Assembly: GCA_008363265.1 (NCBI GenBank)
Contig: RHKR01000063.1
Coordinates: forward strand, 1-8,968
DNA from: Chlorobiota bacterium
GTDB lineage: Bacteria; Bacteroidota; Ignavibacteria; Ignavibacteriales; Ignavibacteriaceae
Direction: 5' to 3'
Length of the DNA stretch: 8,968 nucleotides
Below the pieces are notes generated by a model. The model was not told the DNA's origin. It worked only from the letters and a program-made list of their open reading frames with translations, and made no database searches. Positions within the stretch are counted from its first letter, which is position 1. Each line of letters begins with the position of its first letter. Shown one piece after another: positions 1 through 6,093 of the stretch. The position numbers and the translations under genes are program-made.

Positions 1-442
1 ATTTGATGAATCTGCTGTCCGTGACATGGGACGTGGTGCTACCGGTGTTATCGGTATCAGACTAGAGAAAGGCGACTTCGTCATTGGAGCACTGGTTATT
101 AAACGTACCAGTACTGTGATGGTTGTAACCGACAAGGGTTACGGCAAACGCTCCGATGTGAACGACTACCGCGTCACAAACCGTGGCGGAAAGGGCGTCA
201 TCACCGTTAAGACCACCGACAAAACCGGCAAGCTTATGGCGATGATGGAACTTAACGACAACGACGAGCTGGTATGCATGACCTCCGGCGGAATGGTGAT
301 CAAAATGTCCGCCAAGGATATCCGCACCATGGGCAGAAACACCCAGGGTGTAAGGGTTATCAACCTCAAGGACAACGATTCCATCACCGACATCGCTAAA
401 GTCGTCCCCGACGATGAAGAAGGAGAAGCGGAGCTTCTTTAA
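1..442 (+). CDS. gyrA: DNA gyrase subunit A, C-terminal part (5' end outside window)
   Basis: This is the end of the GyrA subunit of DNA gyrase, the type II topoisomerase that introduces negative supercoils. Only the C-terminal DNA-wrapping beta-propeller is present. The frame is open from base 2 (FDESAVRDMGRGATGVIGIRL...) to the TAA at 440-442, with no upstream stop, so the true start lies outside the window. Family hallmarks are visible: two blade motifs of the form MGRxxxGVxxIxL (MGRGATGVIGIRL and MGRNTQGVRVINL), a VTDKGYGKRSDVNDYR strand pair, and the box-like motif NRGGKG, related to the GyrA-box QRRGGKG. The protein ends in an acidic tail (PDDEEGEAELL), as gyrase A subunits often do. 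ParC also has such blades, but motif regularity and the acidic tail favour GyrA. An intrinsic terminator lies 70 bp downstream, so this is probably the last gene of its transcript. Confidence 0.95.
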   Translation, partial: FDESAVRDMGRGATGVIGIRLEKGDFVIGALVIKRTSTVMVVTDKGYGKRSDVNDYRVTNRGGKGVITVKTTDKTGKLMAMMELNDNDELVCMTSGGMVIKMSAKDIRTMGRNTQGVRVINLKDNDSITDIAKVVPDDEEGEAELL

Positions 443-462
443 GTCTAAGGGATGAAGGCTGA

Positions 463-477
463 TCCGCCTGCGGCGGA
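463..477. repeat. GC-rich interspersed palindromic repeat, copy 1
   Basis: TCCGCC-TGC-GGCGGA is an inverted repeat with 6-bp arms, preceded by GA to give GATCCGCC. The same GATCCGCC...GGCGGA core recurs at 4882-4933, and a TTCGCC...GGCGAA variant is at 551-564. All copies are outside genes. It lies between the gyrA stop and the gyrA terminator, so it would be transcribed into the 3' end of that mRNA. A small GCC-TTC-GGC inverted repeat follows at 485-493. Confidence 0.6.
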
Positions 478-511
478 CTGAAGCGCCTTCGGCACGAAAC
501 TTTGAGTTGTT

Positions 512-540
512 AAGGCTGTCTGAGAGGGCAGCCTTTTTTA
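512..540 (+). terminator. Intrinsic terminator after gyrA
   Basis: AAGGCTG (512-518) pairs perfectly with CAGCCTT (529-535). The inner TCT/GGG can extend the stem through G-U pairs, leaving a short GAGA-type loop. The stem runs straight into a T run ending at 539. Stem, loop and T tract make a textbook Rho-independent terminator for transcription coming from gyrA, starting 70 bp past its stop. Confidence 0.9.
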
Positions 541-550
541 TTAAATGTGA

Positions 551-564
551 TTCGCCGCGGCGAA
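551..564. repeat. GC-rich interspersed palindromic repeat, copy 2
   Basis: TTCGCCGCGGCGAA is a perfect 14-bp palindrome. It differs from the copy at 4884-4897 (TCCGCCGCGGCGGA) only by a compensatory change in both arms, so the pairing is kept while the bases differ. The sequence running out of it, GCGAAGTGAAATGT (560-573), recurs with one mismatch at 5716-5729. Confidence 0.65.
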
Positions 565-660
565 GTGAAATGTCAAATGTGAATTTTAGAAAGAGTATCG
601 TTTAATTACAATCAGGCCTGCTATCCATTGACTCAGCTCTTAAAAGTGAACCAATTTTGT

Positions 661-680
661 TCAGATTCTTTTTAATCTGA
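661..680. promoter_or_regulatory. AT-rich inverted repeat upstream of the caspase gene
   Basis: TCAGATT (661-667) and AATCTGA (674-680) are perfect 7-bp arms around the 6-base spacer CTTTTT. The element sits just upstream of the candidate promoter at 687-718 and about 72 bp before the start codon, a plausible place for a regulator-binding site. It could equally form a weak hairpin. No T tract follows, so a terminator is less likely. No regulator can be named. Confidence 0.35.
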
Positions 681-686
681 TAAATT

Positions 687-718
687 CTTGTTAGCTTTAA
701 GAGGTTTAAATATCTTTA
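687..718 (+). promoter_or_regulatory. Candidate promoter for the caspase gene
   Basis: TATCTTTA (711-718) matches the Bacteroidota -7 element TAnnTTTG in all but its last base. CTTG (687-690) lies 20 bases upstream, where the -33 TTTG element belongs. Read as an ordinary sigma-70 promoter, TTGTTA (688-693) and TATCTT (711-716) are spaced 17 bp apart, each matching 4 of 6 consensus bases. Both readings predict a transcript starting about 25-30 bases before the ATG at 752. Confidence 0.4.
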
Positions 719-751
719 CCCGTCATAATCGGTTTAAAGAAAGGTGCTCTT

Positions 752-3700
752 ATGAACGCACGCTTTTTTATTCTCGCCTTTTTCACTTTCACATCAATTA
801 TCCTGCCTCAGGAAAAGCCTGAACTGCGAATTCCCTTCTGGCCCTCCGGGATCGCCGATATTACCTTCGCAAACAATGGAGAGATTTTCCTCGCGTATGG
901 ACGCGATCAGATGGCACTATTGTGTGATTCAAAGACCGGGAAGATACTCCGCAGTTTAACAGTTTCCAAAAGCAGTAATGGTTTTCAGCTTGGGTGTTTT
1001 ATTGGGATAACGAATAAAATACTGCTGGCAGAATATTCCAATCAAGTGACTGTAATCGATCCCGTTTCAGGCAATATAGAAGTGCAAATTCCACTTCAAC
1101 CCGGCCCTTCTGTCGACAGATCTTCAATAAACCGGGATGGTACCAGACTTGTCTCGCATGATGACTCTGTAATAACAGTTTATGATCTTGCTTCAGGTCA
1201 GGAGCTGAATAGAATTCCCGTTTACGCACCTGAAACCAGGGCTATTTGTCGCGCCTGGTTTGATAAAGATGATAAAGCAGTGATGGTATTGGGTGAGACC
1301 GGTGAGTTACTGACTTTCGATCCCGGATCAGGCAAGAAGCTTAAAACCACACTACTCGCCCCAAATATCGAGTTTGAAATGAACGGCAAAATCTCTGGCT
1401 TCCAGATCACCCCGGCCGCGGGAGGTGATGCCATTTTTGAACACGATAAATCGTCCGGCAGCGTAACAGTCTGGAAATCGTCGAACGGGAGGATTCTTTG
1501 GCAAAAGAAAGTTTACACCGGTGAGTGGGTAAATAACGAACTTGTGCTCAATGGCCGGCGGGATTTGGTTGCTCTCTCATCAGCGAAAGACATTATCGAC
1601 ATCATCGAAGTTTCCACCGGTCGCGTGGTCTCACAGATAAAAACGGGAAAACAATCGATTCCTGTTGAGTTCAGCCCTGATTCAAAAACCATGGCAGTCT
1701 TGCTCGGTGGAGTTGATGCGGATACGCTGATCAGGACAGAAACCACTTTATGGTCGGTTTCCACAGCGAAACAACTTCCTTTTACAGCGGAAGATGGTGG
1801 CGGTATGCCTCTCTTTACAAGATTCAATCCTGTAAGAAATGAACTTATCGAATATACCCATTCTGGCGTTGGGAGCTATTCAACTGCCGGGGAGAGGAAA
1901 TATTTTGTACCGAGGGTATCTTTTTTGGGTAATTCTGTTGTTACGAAAGAGAAGTTTCTTGCCGTCTCTGACGGTGTGGTTAAAGCGAGAGAGTTGCTTT
2001 CGGGTCGTATTGAGTCGCAACGTTCATTTGCGGGCAGACCGGTGAGAATCCCCAGGTCGAATCTTGAGATCGAATCTGTTCATTCTCATCTTCAGATATC
2101 TGAAGACCTGAGAACAATTGTGACAAATTCGATAAGTGAGATCATTGCTCTGGATAATAATTTAATGCAAACCGGCAATTTGGACGATGTACCCGGGCTA
2201 TTTATTTGGATGTTAGGATTCTATGATGAGGTAGGATATCACGACAAAACTCTCCCCCTCAGCAATGACGCGAAGTATATTGGGATGTATGAATCCGATT
2301 CATCAGTTACATTTTATGATTTAACCTCATCCGGGATCATCGGAAAATACTCTTACCCGATAGCCAGCAGTCGTATCTTTTTTGGTCCTGAGAAAAGCGA
2401 GATCACCCTGTTTCTTCTTCCCGATGAATATCAGGAGGCACCATTGAACAGGATCGTGAAACTGCGGATCCACGATGGTAAAGTAACCGGACCCTTACAG
2501 GAACCTTACACTCTGGAAGGTAAGATCGAAAGTGTCTCGAGGGACGCCCGGTACACACTGATTGCGCGTGACGATGGATATCAGGTGATAGAGAACAATG
2601 GCTTTTCAAAAATTCTTGAAGTTAGATCGCCGGCTCTACCGTGCATAAACTTCGACCGGTCGGGGGATCATCTGGGCTTGATTACAGAAGCCGGACAGTT
2701 AAAGGTGTTTGAGATTTCAAGCGGTACCACGGTGTGCGATTTTAATTTATCCCAAAATGAAATTACTGATCCTGATTGCGATTTTGAGTATTCTCCCCTC
2801 TCCCGTCAGCTCGTTTGTGTTGATAATACAAAGAGGAAATATTATCTGTTCGACACTAAGAACGGCGGACTGCAGATGGAACTCGCCTATCAGGGTCATT
2901 ATCTGTTTGACTCTCCTGAAAAAGACCTGTTCATCTCAGAAGACAGGGGTCGCTACATTTTTTATCGCCGCTCCACCGGCAAGGAGCTCTTCACCCTTTT
3001 CGAATTTGGCGAAGACTGGGCTGTCACGCACCCATCAGGACTCTTCGATGCCACCCCGGGGGCGATGGAAAAGATGTACTATGTTCAGGGTCTTGACATA
3101 ATTGAATTCGAGCAGTTAAAGGACAAGTATTGGGAACCCGGCCTCTATGAGAAAGTGATAAAGGGTGAACGTCTCAGGGATGTGGAGGTGATCAACAGCA
3201 AACTGGAGCTATGGCCCGAGGTGAAGGAACTACTTTTCCGGGAGAACTATACAAAACTGCAGATCTCGCTTGAGAACAGGGGTGGAGGCATTGGTAAAGT
3301 GCAGGTGTTCCTTAACGGGAAGGAAATAATAAATGACGCGCGGGGGAAGGATGTGAAACCGGATGAAAAGTCGGCTCATATAACCATCGGCTTGAAGGAT
3401 CACCCTCTTTTGGTGAACGGGGAAAATCTAGTGGAAGTTTTAACCTGGAACGCCGGTGGAACCCTTTCCGGTAAGAGGGAATCCGCGGAATTTCTGGTGG
3501 AGAAGGAAACATATCTGCCCGGGGTCTATATAGTATCTATTGGAGTGTCAGACTACGAGGGAAGCAAGATCGATCTTAAGTATGCCGCAAAGGATGCCGC
3601 CGATTTCCTCTCAGCCACAAGTCTTGCAGCCAGGAATCTCTTCACCGAAGCCAGGACCCACACCTACCTGTTAAATACTGAAAAAGACAACCCCCTCCAA

Positions 3701-4681
3701 CCGACAAAATCGGAGATCACCCGGACTTTCAGGGAGATCGGTAAAAATGCCAAAGCCGAAGATGTGGTGATCGTCTATCTTTCAGGCCACGGTCTTAATA
3801 TCGGAGGAGAGAACGGGGACCTTCACTACCTTACCCGGGATGCTTTCTCACCCAATCCTGAAATATACAGCGACCCTGCCGTGAAGGATAAATGCACCAT
3901 TTCAGGCTCGGAGATGATTGAACTGTTGAAGGGGATACCCGCAACAAAGCAGGTGCTGATAATAGACGCCTGTTCATCCGGGAAACTTGTTGACAATCTG
4001 GTGGAAAAGAGGGATATTGAATCATCTATCGTGAAAGCCCTCGACAGAATGAAGGAGAGGGCAGGACTTCACATAATAACAGGCAGCGCCGCGGATGCGG
4101 TGAGTTACGAAGCGAGCAGGTACGGACAGGGCCTCCTGACCTACAGCCTTCTCGCGGGGATGAAGGGCCTGGCACTCAAGGATAACCGGACGGTGGATGT
4201 CTCTCTCCTGATGCAGCACGCGAGGGAGATGGTGCCTAAGCTCGCACAGGGGATCGGGGGTATTCAGGAGCCGAGGATATTTTCACCGAAGGGGTCAGAG
4301 AGTTTTGATATCGGACTGATCCTGGAAAAGGATAAACAACTGATCCCCCTGGCGAAGGAGAAAGAGATATTTGTGAACTCGGTATTTCAGGAAGTGAACG
4401 AGTTCTCTGATCTTCTTTCAATAGGTGAGTTGATCGATCAGAAACTTGAGGAGATCTCGTCGGATGGGAAGGGGGCACCCCTGGTCTTCTGGGGGGTGAA
4501 CTCATTCCCGGCTGCTTACAGGATATCTGGTAATTATTCGATCGAAGGAAACAGGATCGAGGTGAGGTTCAAAATTCTAAAGGACAAGACCGGTAACAAA
4601 ACTGTGACCGTGACCGGCGACAAAAACGCTTTGGATGCCTTGGTTGAGAAGATCATCAAGATTGCTCTGGAGGGGATTTGA
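752..4681 (+). CDS. Secreted beta-propeller/caspase-fold peptidase fusion protein
   Basis: The product is a 1309-residue predicted exported protein. The ATG at 752 is chosen because AAGGTG (741-746) lies 5 bases upstream and the first ~20 residues form a signal peptide (MNARFFILAFFTFTSIILPQ). Residues ~25-390 and ~430-745 contain repeated blade endings of the type xVxxDxxSGxxL (near residues 103, 145, 190, 241, 334, 523, 654, 701, 738), suggesting two WD40/YVTN-like propellers. Residues ~753-805 carry WAVTHPSGLFD and GLYEKVIKGERL, a segment often seen before caspase domains in such proteins. Residues ~818-920 look like an Ig-like sandwich. The caspase (peptidase C14, clan CD) domain spans ~924-1180, with catalytic His1013 in SGHG and Cys1074 in DACSSG, so it is probably active. 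Residues ~1195-1309 form an extra domain, possibly TolB/FlgO-like. It appears monocistronic. Substrate and target are unknown. Confidence 0.93.
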   Translation: MNARFFILAFFTFTSIILPQEKPELRIPFWPSGIADITFANNGEIFLAYGRDQMALLCDSKTGKILRSLTVSKSSNGFQLGCFIGITNKILLAEYSNQVTVIDPVSGNIEVQIPLQPGPSVDRSSINRDGTRLVSHDDSVITVYDLASGQELNRIPVYAPETRAICRAWFDKDDKAVMVLGETGELLTFDPGSGKKLKTTLLAPNIEFEMNGKISGFQITPAAGGDAIFEHDKSSGSVTVWKSSNGRILWQKKVYTGEWVNNELVLNGRRDLVALSSAKDIIDIIEVSTGRVVSQIKTGKQSIPVEFSPDSKTMAVLLGGVDADTLIRTETTLWSVSTAKQLPFTAEDGGGMPLFTRFNPVRNELIEYTHSGVGSYSTAGERKYFVPRVSFLGNSVVTKEKFLAVSDGVVKARELLSGRIESQRSFAGRPVRIPRSNLEIESVHSHLQISEDLRTIVTNSISEIIALDNNLMQTGNLDDVPGLFIWMLGFYDEVGYHDKTLPLSNDAKYIGMYESDSSVTFYDLTSSGIIGKYSYPIASSRIFFGPEKSEITLFLLPDEYQEAPLNRIVKLRIHDGKVTGPLQEPYTLEGKIESVSRDARYTLIARDDGYQVIENNGFSKILEVRSPALPCINFDRSGDHLGLITEAGQLKVFEISSGTTVCDFNLSQNEITDPDCDFEYSPLSRQLVCVDNTKRKYYLFDTKNGGLQMELAYQGHYLFDSPEKDLFISEDRGRYIFYRRSTGKELFTLFEFGEDWAVTHPSGLFDATPGAMEKMYYVQGLDIIEFEQLKDKYWEPGLYEKVIKGERLRDVEVINSKLELWPEVKELLFRENYTKLQISLENRGGGIGKVQVFLNGKEIINDARGKDVKPDEKSAHITIGLKDHPLLVNGENLVEVLTWNAGGTLSGKRESAEFLVEKETYLPGVYIVSIGVSDYEGSKIDLKYAAKDAADFLSATSLAARNLFTEARTHTYLLNTEKDNPLQPTKSEITRTFREIGKNAKAEDVVIVYLSGHGLNIGGENGDLHYLTRDAFSPNPEIYSDPAVKDKCTISGSEMIELLKGIPATKQVLIIDACSSGKLVDNLVEKRDIESSIVKALDRMKERAGLHIITGSAADAVSYEASRYGQGLLTYSLLAGMKGLALKDNRTVDVSLLMQHAREMVPKLAQGIGGIQEPRIFSPKGSESFDIGLILEKDKQLIPLAKEKEIFVNSVFQEVNEFSDLLSIGELIDQKLEEISSDGKGAPLVFWGVNSFPAAYRISGNYSIEGNRIEVRFKILKDKTGNKTVTVTGDKNALDALVEKIIKIALEGI

Positions 4682-4769
4682 ATGTTTCAGGCTATGTAAT
4701 TGATCTTGGCCACTTTGGAACGGTACGGCAAGGGAACAAGAAAAAGGACGAACCAGACCATGCCAATAG

Positions 4770-4788
4770 CCCGGGGTATCAACCCGGG
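4770..4788. repeat. CCCGGG hairpin, REP-like or terminator-like
   Basis: CCCGGG (4770-4775) pairs with CCCGGG (4783-4788) across the 7-base loop GTATCAA, a strong six-GC stem 89 bp past the caspase stop. No T run follows, so it is not a clean intrinsic terminator, although it could slow RNA 3' decay. The layout resembles short extragenic palindromes dispersed in many genomes, but only one copy is in this window. Confidence 0.45.
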
Positions 4789-4803
4789 AAATATGATGAA
4801 ATA

Positions 4804-4860
4804 CGTTTATAAACACAAATTATTATGTTTATTTGCGTTTATAAACACAAATTATCATGT
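4804..4860. repeat. Tandem pair of 25-bp direct repeats with GTTTATAAAC palindromes
   Basis: Bases 4804-4828 and 4836-4860 match at 24 of 25 positions; the only difference is T4824 versus C4856. Each copy begins with C and then the perfect palindrome GTTTATAAAC (4805-4814 and 4837-4846). The repeat period is 32 bp, close to three turns of B-DNA, so two bound proteins would face the same side of the helix. In addition, ATAAACA (4809-4815) and TGTTTAT (4826-4832) form an inverted repeat across the first copy. This could be a regulator- or nucleoid-protein-binding site, or the trace of a small duplication. Confidence 0.6.
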
Positions 4861-4865
4861 CTGCC

Positions 4866-4883
4866 TTTAGTAGTGAGTGGCGA
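4866..4883 (+). repeat. 18-bp interspersed repeat, copy A (3' of the barrel gene)
   Basis: TTTAGTAGTGAGTGGCGA matches 5730-5747 at 17 of 18 positions and in the same orientation. The two copies lie on opposite sides of the minus-strand barrel gene, 864 bp apart. This copy runs directly into the GC-rich palindrome unit at 4882-4933, with the final GA shared by both. Confidence 0.55.
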
Positions 4884-4933
4884 TCCGCCGCGGCGGAGCG
4901 AGTAATGCGGATTCACTTCGCCACAGGCGGATC
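4882..4933. repeat. 52-bp repeat unit with 8-bp inverted ends and two nested palindromes
   Basis: The unit starts with GATCCGCC (4882-4889) and ends with its exact reverse complement GGCGGATC (4926-4933). Inside are the perfect palindrome TCCGCCGCGGCGGA (4884-4897) and an imperfect TTCGCC-ACA-GGCGGA (4917-4931). The cores match the copies at 463-477 and 551-564. It lies 3' of both converging genes, so a transcript from either strand could fold here and be stopped or protected. It has the look of a small REP/MITE-like element, without coding capacity. Confidence 0.6.
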
Positions 4934-4967
4934 AAACCTCATACATCATACTTCATACCTCCATCCC

Positions 4968-5651
4968 TCAGTCAGTTATCAACAACCCCAACCCTACCCT
5001 GATGTGAAATCCGCCGAAAGAGCCTTTGGTTTCATCGGAGAGGATGTCATAGGATGTGGAGGTTTTCTCATAGAGTTCGTTGAAATTAACATCCAGGATG
5101 CCGAAGTTATATGACGGGTGGATCATGATTGCCAGCCCACCACCGACTCCGATGAAAAGTTTGCCGCCAATTCCCATATTTGCGACCAGCCCCACTTCAC
5201 CTGATCTGTTTTGTGAATTAGTGCGGGTCTCGAAACTCAATGTTTGGATATCCGCCTCAACATAAGGAAAAATTAGGGCCATGTTTCGATCCGTGGCCAC
5301 AACCGCTCCTGTACCGATCATAAAATTGCTCACCTTGATATCCACTTCCCTGAATGTACCGCCACCGGTGGTTCTCGCCGGATCGGTCTCAGCCCTCAAC
5401 TGACCGGAATGGACCGAATATCCAAGATCGAAGGCAATGCCTGCCGCAATACCGAAATTTGCCGACCACCCAACCATGGTTCCCAGCGGCTCCATCTTCT
5501 TGGTCAGTATCGAAGAGCGGGTTTGATTGTACTTCTCAACGAACTTGTCCAGTCCTGAAGAACTCGTGAAAAAGAAGTCGGCCCCACCCGTTATCACTAC
5601 CTGTGAATAGACCGGGATCGACATCAAAAGAAGTAAAATGAATTTTTTCAT
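4968..5651 (-). CDS. Putative outer-membrane beta-barrel protein
   Basis: The product has 227 residues. A signal peptide is clear: KK, then a hydrophobic core (FILLLLMSIPV) and a YSQ cleavage region, so the mature protein probably starts at Gln17. The rest is rich in Gly, aromatic and alternating polar/hydrophobic residues with many short beta-strand-like stretches (for example GMGIGGKLFIGVGGGLAIMI near 160-175 in shorter pieces, and the end FHIRVGLGLLITD). This is the texture of small 8-10-strand barrels of the OmpA/OmpW-like or porin-family class. It does not end in the common C-terminal Phe, and no specific family is recognised. The ATG at 5649-5651 is supported by the signal peptide; upstream Shine-Dalgarno pairing is weak. 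It converges with the caspase gene and diverges from the gene at 6132. A TATATTTT stretch (5673-5680, minus strand) could be part of its promoter. Confidence 0.85.
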   Translation of the reverse strand: MKKFILLLLMSIPVYSQVVITGGADFFFTSSSGLDKFVEKYNQTRSSILTKKMEPLGTMVGWSANFGIAAGIAFDLGYSVHSGQLRAETDPARTTGGGTFREVDIKVSNFMIGTGAVVATDRNMALIFPYVEADIQTLSFETRTNSQNRSGEVGLVANMGIGGKLFIGVGGGLAIMIHPSYNFGILDVNFNELYEKTSTSYDILSDETKGSFGGFHIRVGLGLLITD

Positions 5652-5715
5652 GTAAGGCTCAGAAATGTTGTTAAAATATAAATGAATATAATGGATTAAA
5701 TGTTATTCTCCTACA

Positions 5716-5747
5716 GCGAAGCGAAATGTTTTAGTGGTGAGTGGCGA
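5716..5747 (+). repeat. Interspersed repeat fragments, copy B (5' of the barrel gene)
   Basis: GCGAAGCGAAATGT (5716-5729) matches 560-573 at 13 of 14 positions. It is joined directly to TTTAGTGGTGAGTGGCGA (5730-5747), which matches 4866-4883 at 17 of 18. Thus two modules found separately elsewhere in the window are fused here, which points to a modular repeat family. Confidence 0.55.
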
Positions 5748-5938
5748 GTGGGGGAGAGTTTTGGGTATGGGGTTTAGTGTTTGAGGGCAAAGTCTTGGCG
5801 GGATATTCATCGCGAGAATAATAAGCATTTCCTCTTATGAGAGAATGTGATTTGTAAATATTCTACCGGTCGTGAGACTATGGGTACACAAAATTGTTTG
5901 TTTTATATCAACTTAGCCTGAATTTTTTTATAAAATAT

Positions 5939-5955
5939 ATTTGGAAATTCCAAAT
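5939..5955. promoter_or_regulatory. 17-bp perfect palindrome, possible operator
   Basis: ATTTGGAA (5939-5946) and TTCCAAAT (5948-5955) are exact 8-bp arms around a single central A. Symmetric sites of this size usually bind dimeric helix-turn-helix regulators. It lies about 177 bp before the ATG at 6132 and about 290 bp before the barrel gene start, so it could act on either divergent gene. No regulator gene is nearby and no known operator consensus is recognised. Confidence 0.4.
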
Positions 5956-6087
5956 TTTCAGTATATTGCAATAGCATATCTTGTTTTCCCCGAATCGAAT
6001 GTAATACAGTTCCGACACAAACCGGCCGATCAAGCTGGAAGAGTATATTCAGGTTCATTTCCGGTGGATTGCGACAAACTAATTTTA

Positions 6088-6093
6088 TATAAT
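6088..6093 (+). promoter_or_regulatory. TATAAT hexamer, possible -10 element
   Basis: A perfect TATAAT lies 38 bp before the ATG at 6132. No good -35 hexamer is found 16-18 bp upstream; the nearest, TTGCGA (6069-6074), leaves a spacer of only 13 bp. A partial TAnnTTTG match, TAATTTAG (6098-6105), follows. The promoter is therefore only tentatively placed. Confidence 0.25.

Larger units (their letters stand above)
443..751. other. Intergenic region between gyrA and the caspase gene
   Basis: This 309-bp gap has no convincing gene. Its first half is GC-rich and holds two palindromic repeat units (463-477 and 551-564) on either side of the gyrA terminator (512-540). Its second half is AT-rich, with a 7-bp-arm inverted repeat (661-680) and a candidate promoter (687-718) for the caspase gene. 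The composition change near base 580 suggests that the regulatory DNA of the downstream gene begins about there. Confidence 0.7.
4682..4967. other. Convergent intergenic region rich in repeats
   Basis: This 286-bp gap lies between two converging genes, so it should hold terminators rather than promoters. No classical terminator with a T tract is visible. It contains a GC-rich hairpin (4770-4788), a duplicated AT-rich 25-bp element (4804-4828 and 4836-4860), a GC-rich repeat unit with 8-bp inverted ends (4882-4933), and a simple CATA/TCATAC-type stretch (about 4939-4958). A frame open from 4681 to 4812 lacks a ribosome binding site and is not called a gene. Confidence 0.7.

Noticed and set aside
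4681..4812. Short open stretch right after the caspase stop (…DEPDHANSPGYQPGKYDEIRL, stop at 4810-4812)
   Set aside because: There is no start codon with a ribosome binding site, and its codons largely reflect the CCCGGG hairpin. A frameshifted extension of the caspase protein is unlikely because that protein ends with a complete domain.
4805..4846. CRISPR-like reading of the two 25-bp repeats
   Set aside because: There are only two copies, the spacer is 7 bp, and no cas genes are present.
4857..5114. Plus-strand frame of 85 codons starting in the second AT-rich repeat
   Set aside because: It translates the GC-rich palindrome unit and then runs antisense into the barrel gene; there is no ribosome binding site, and the protein is low-complexity.
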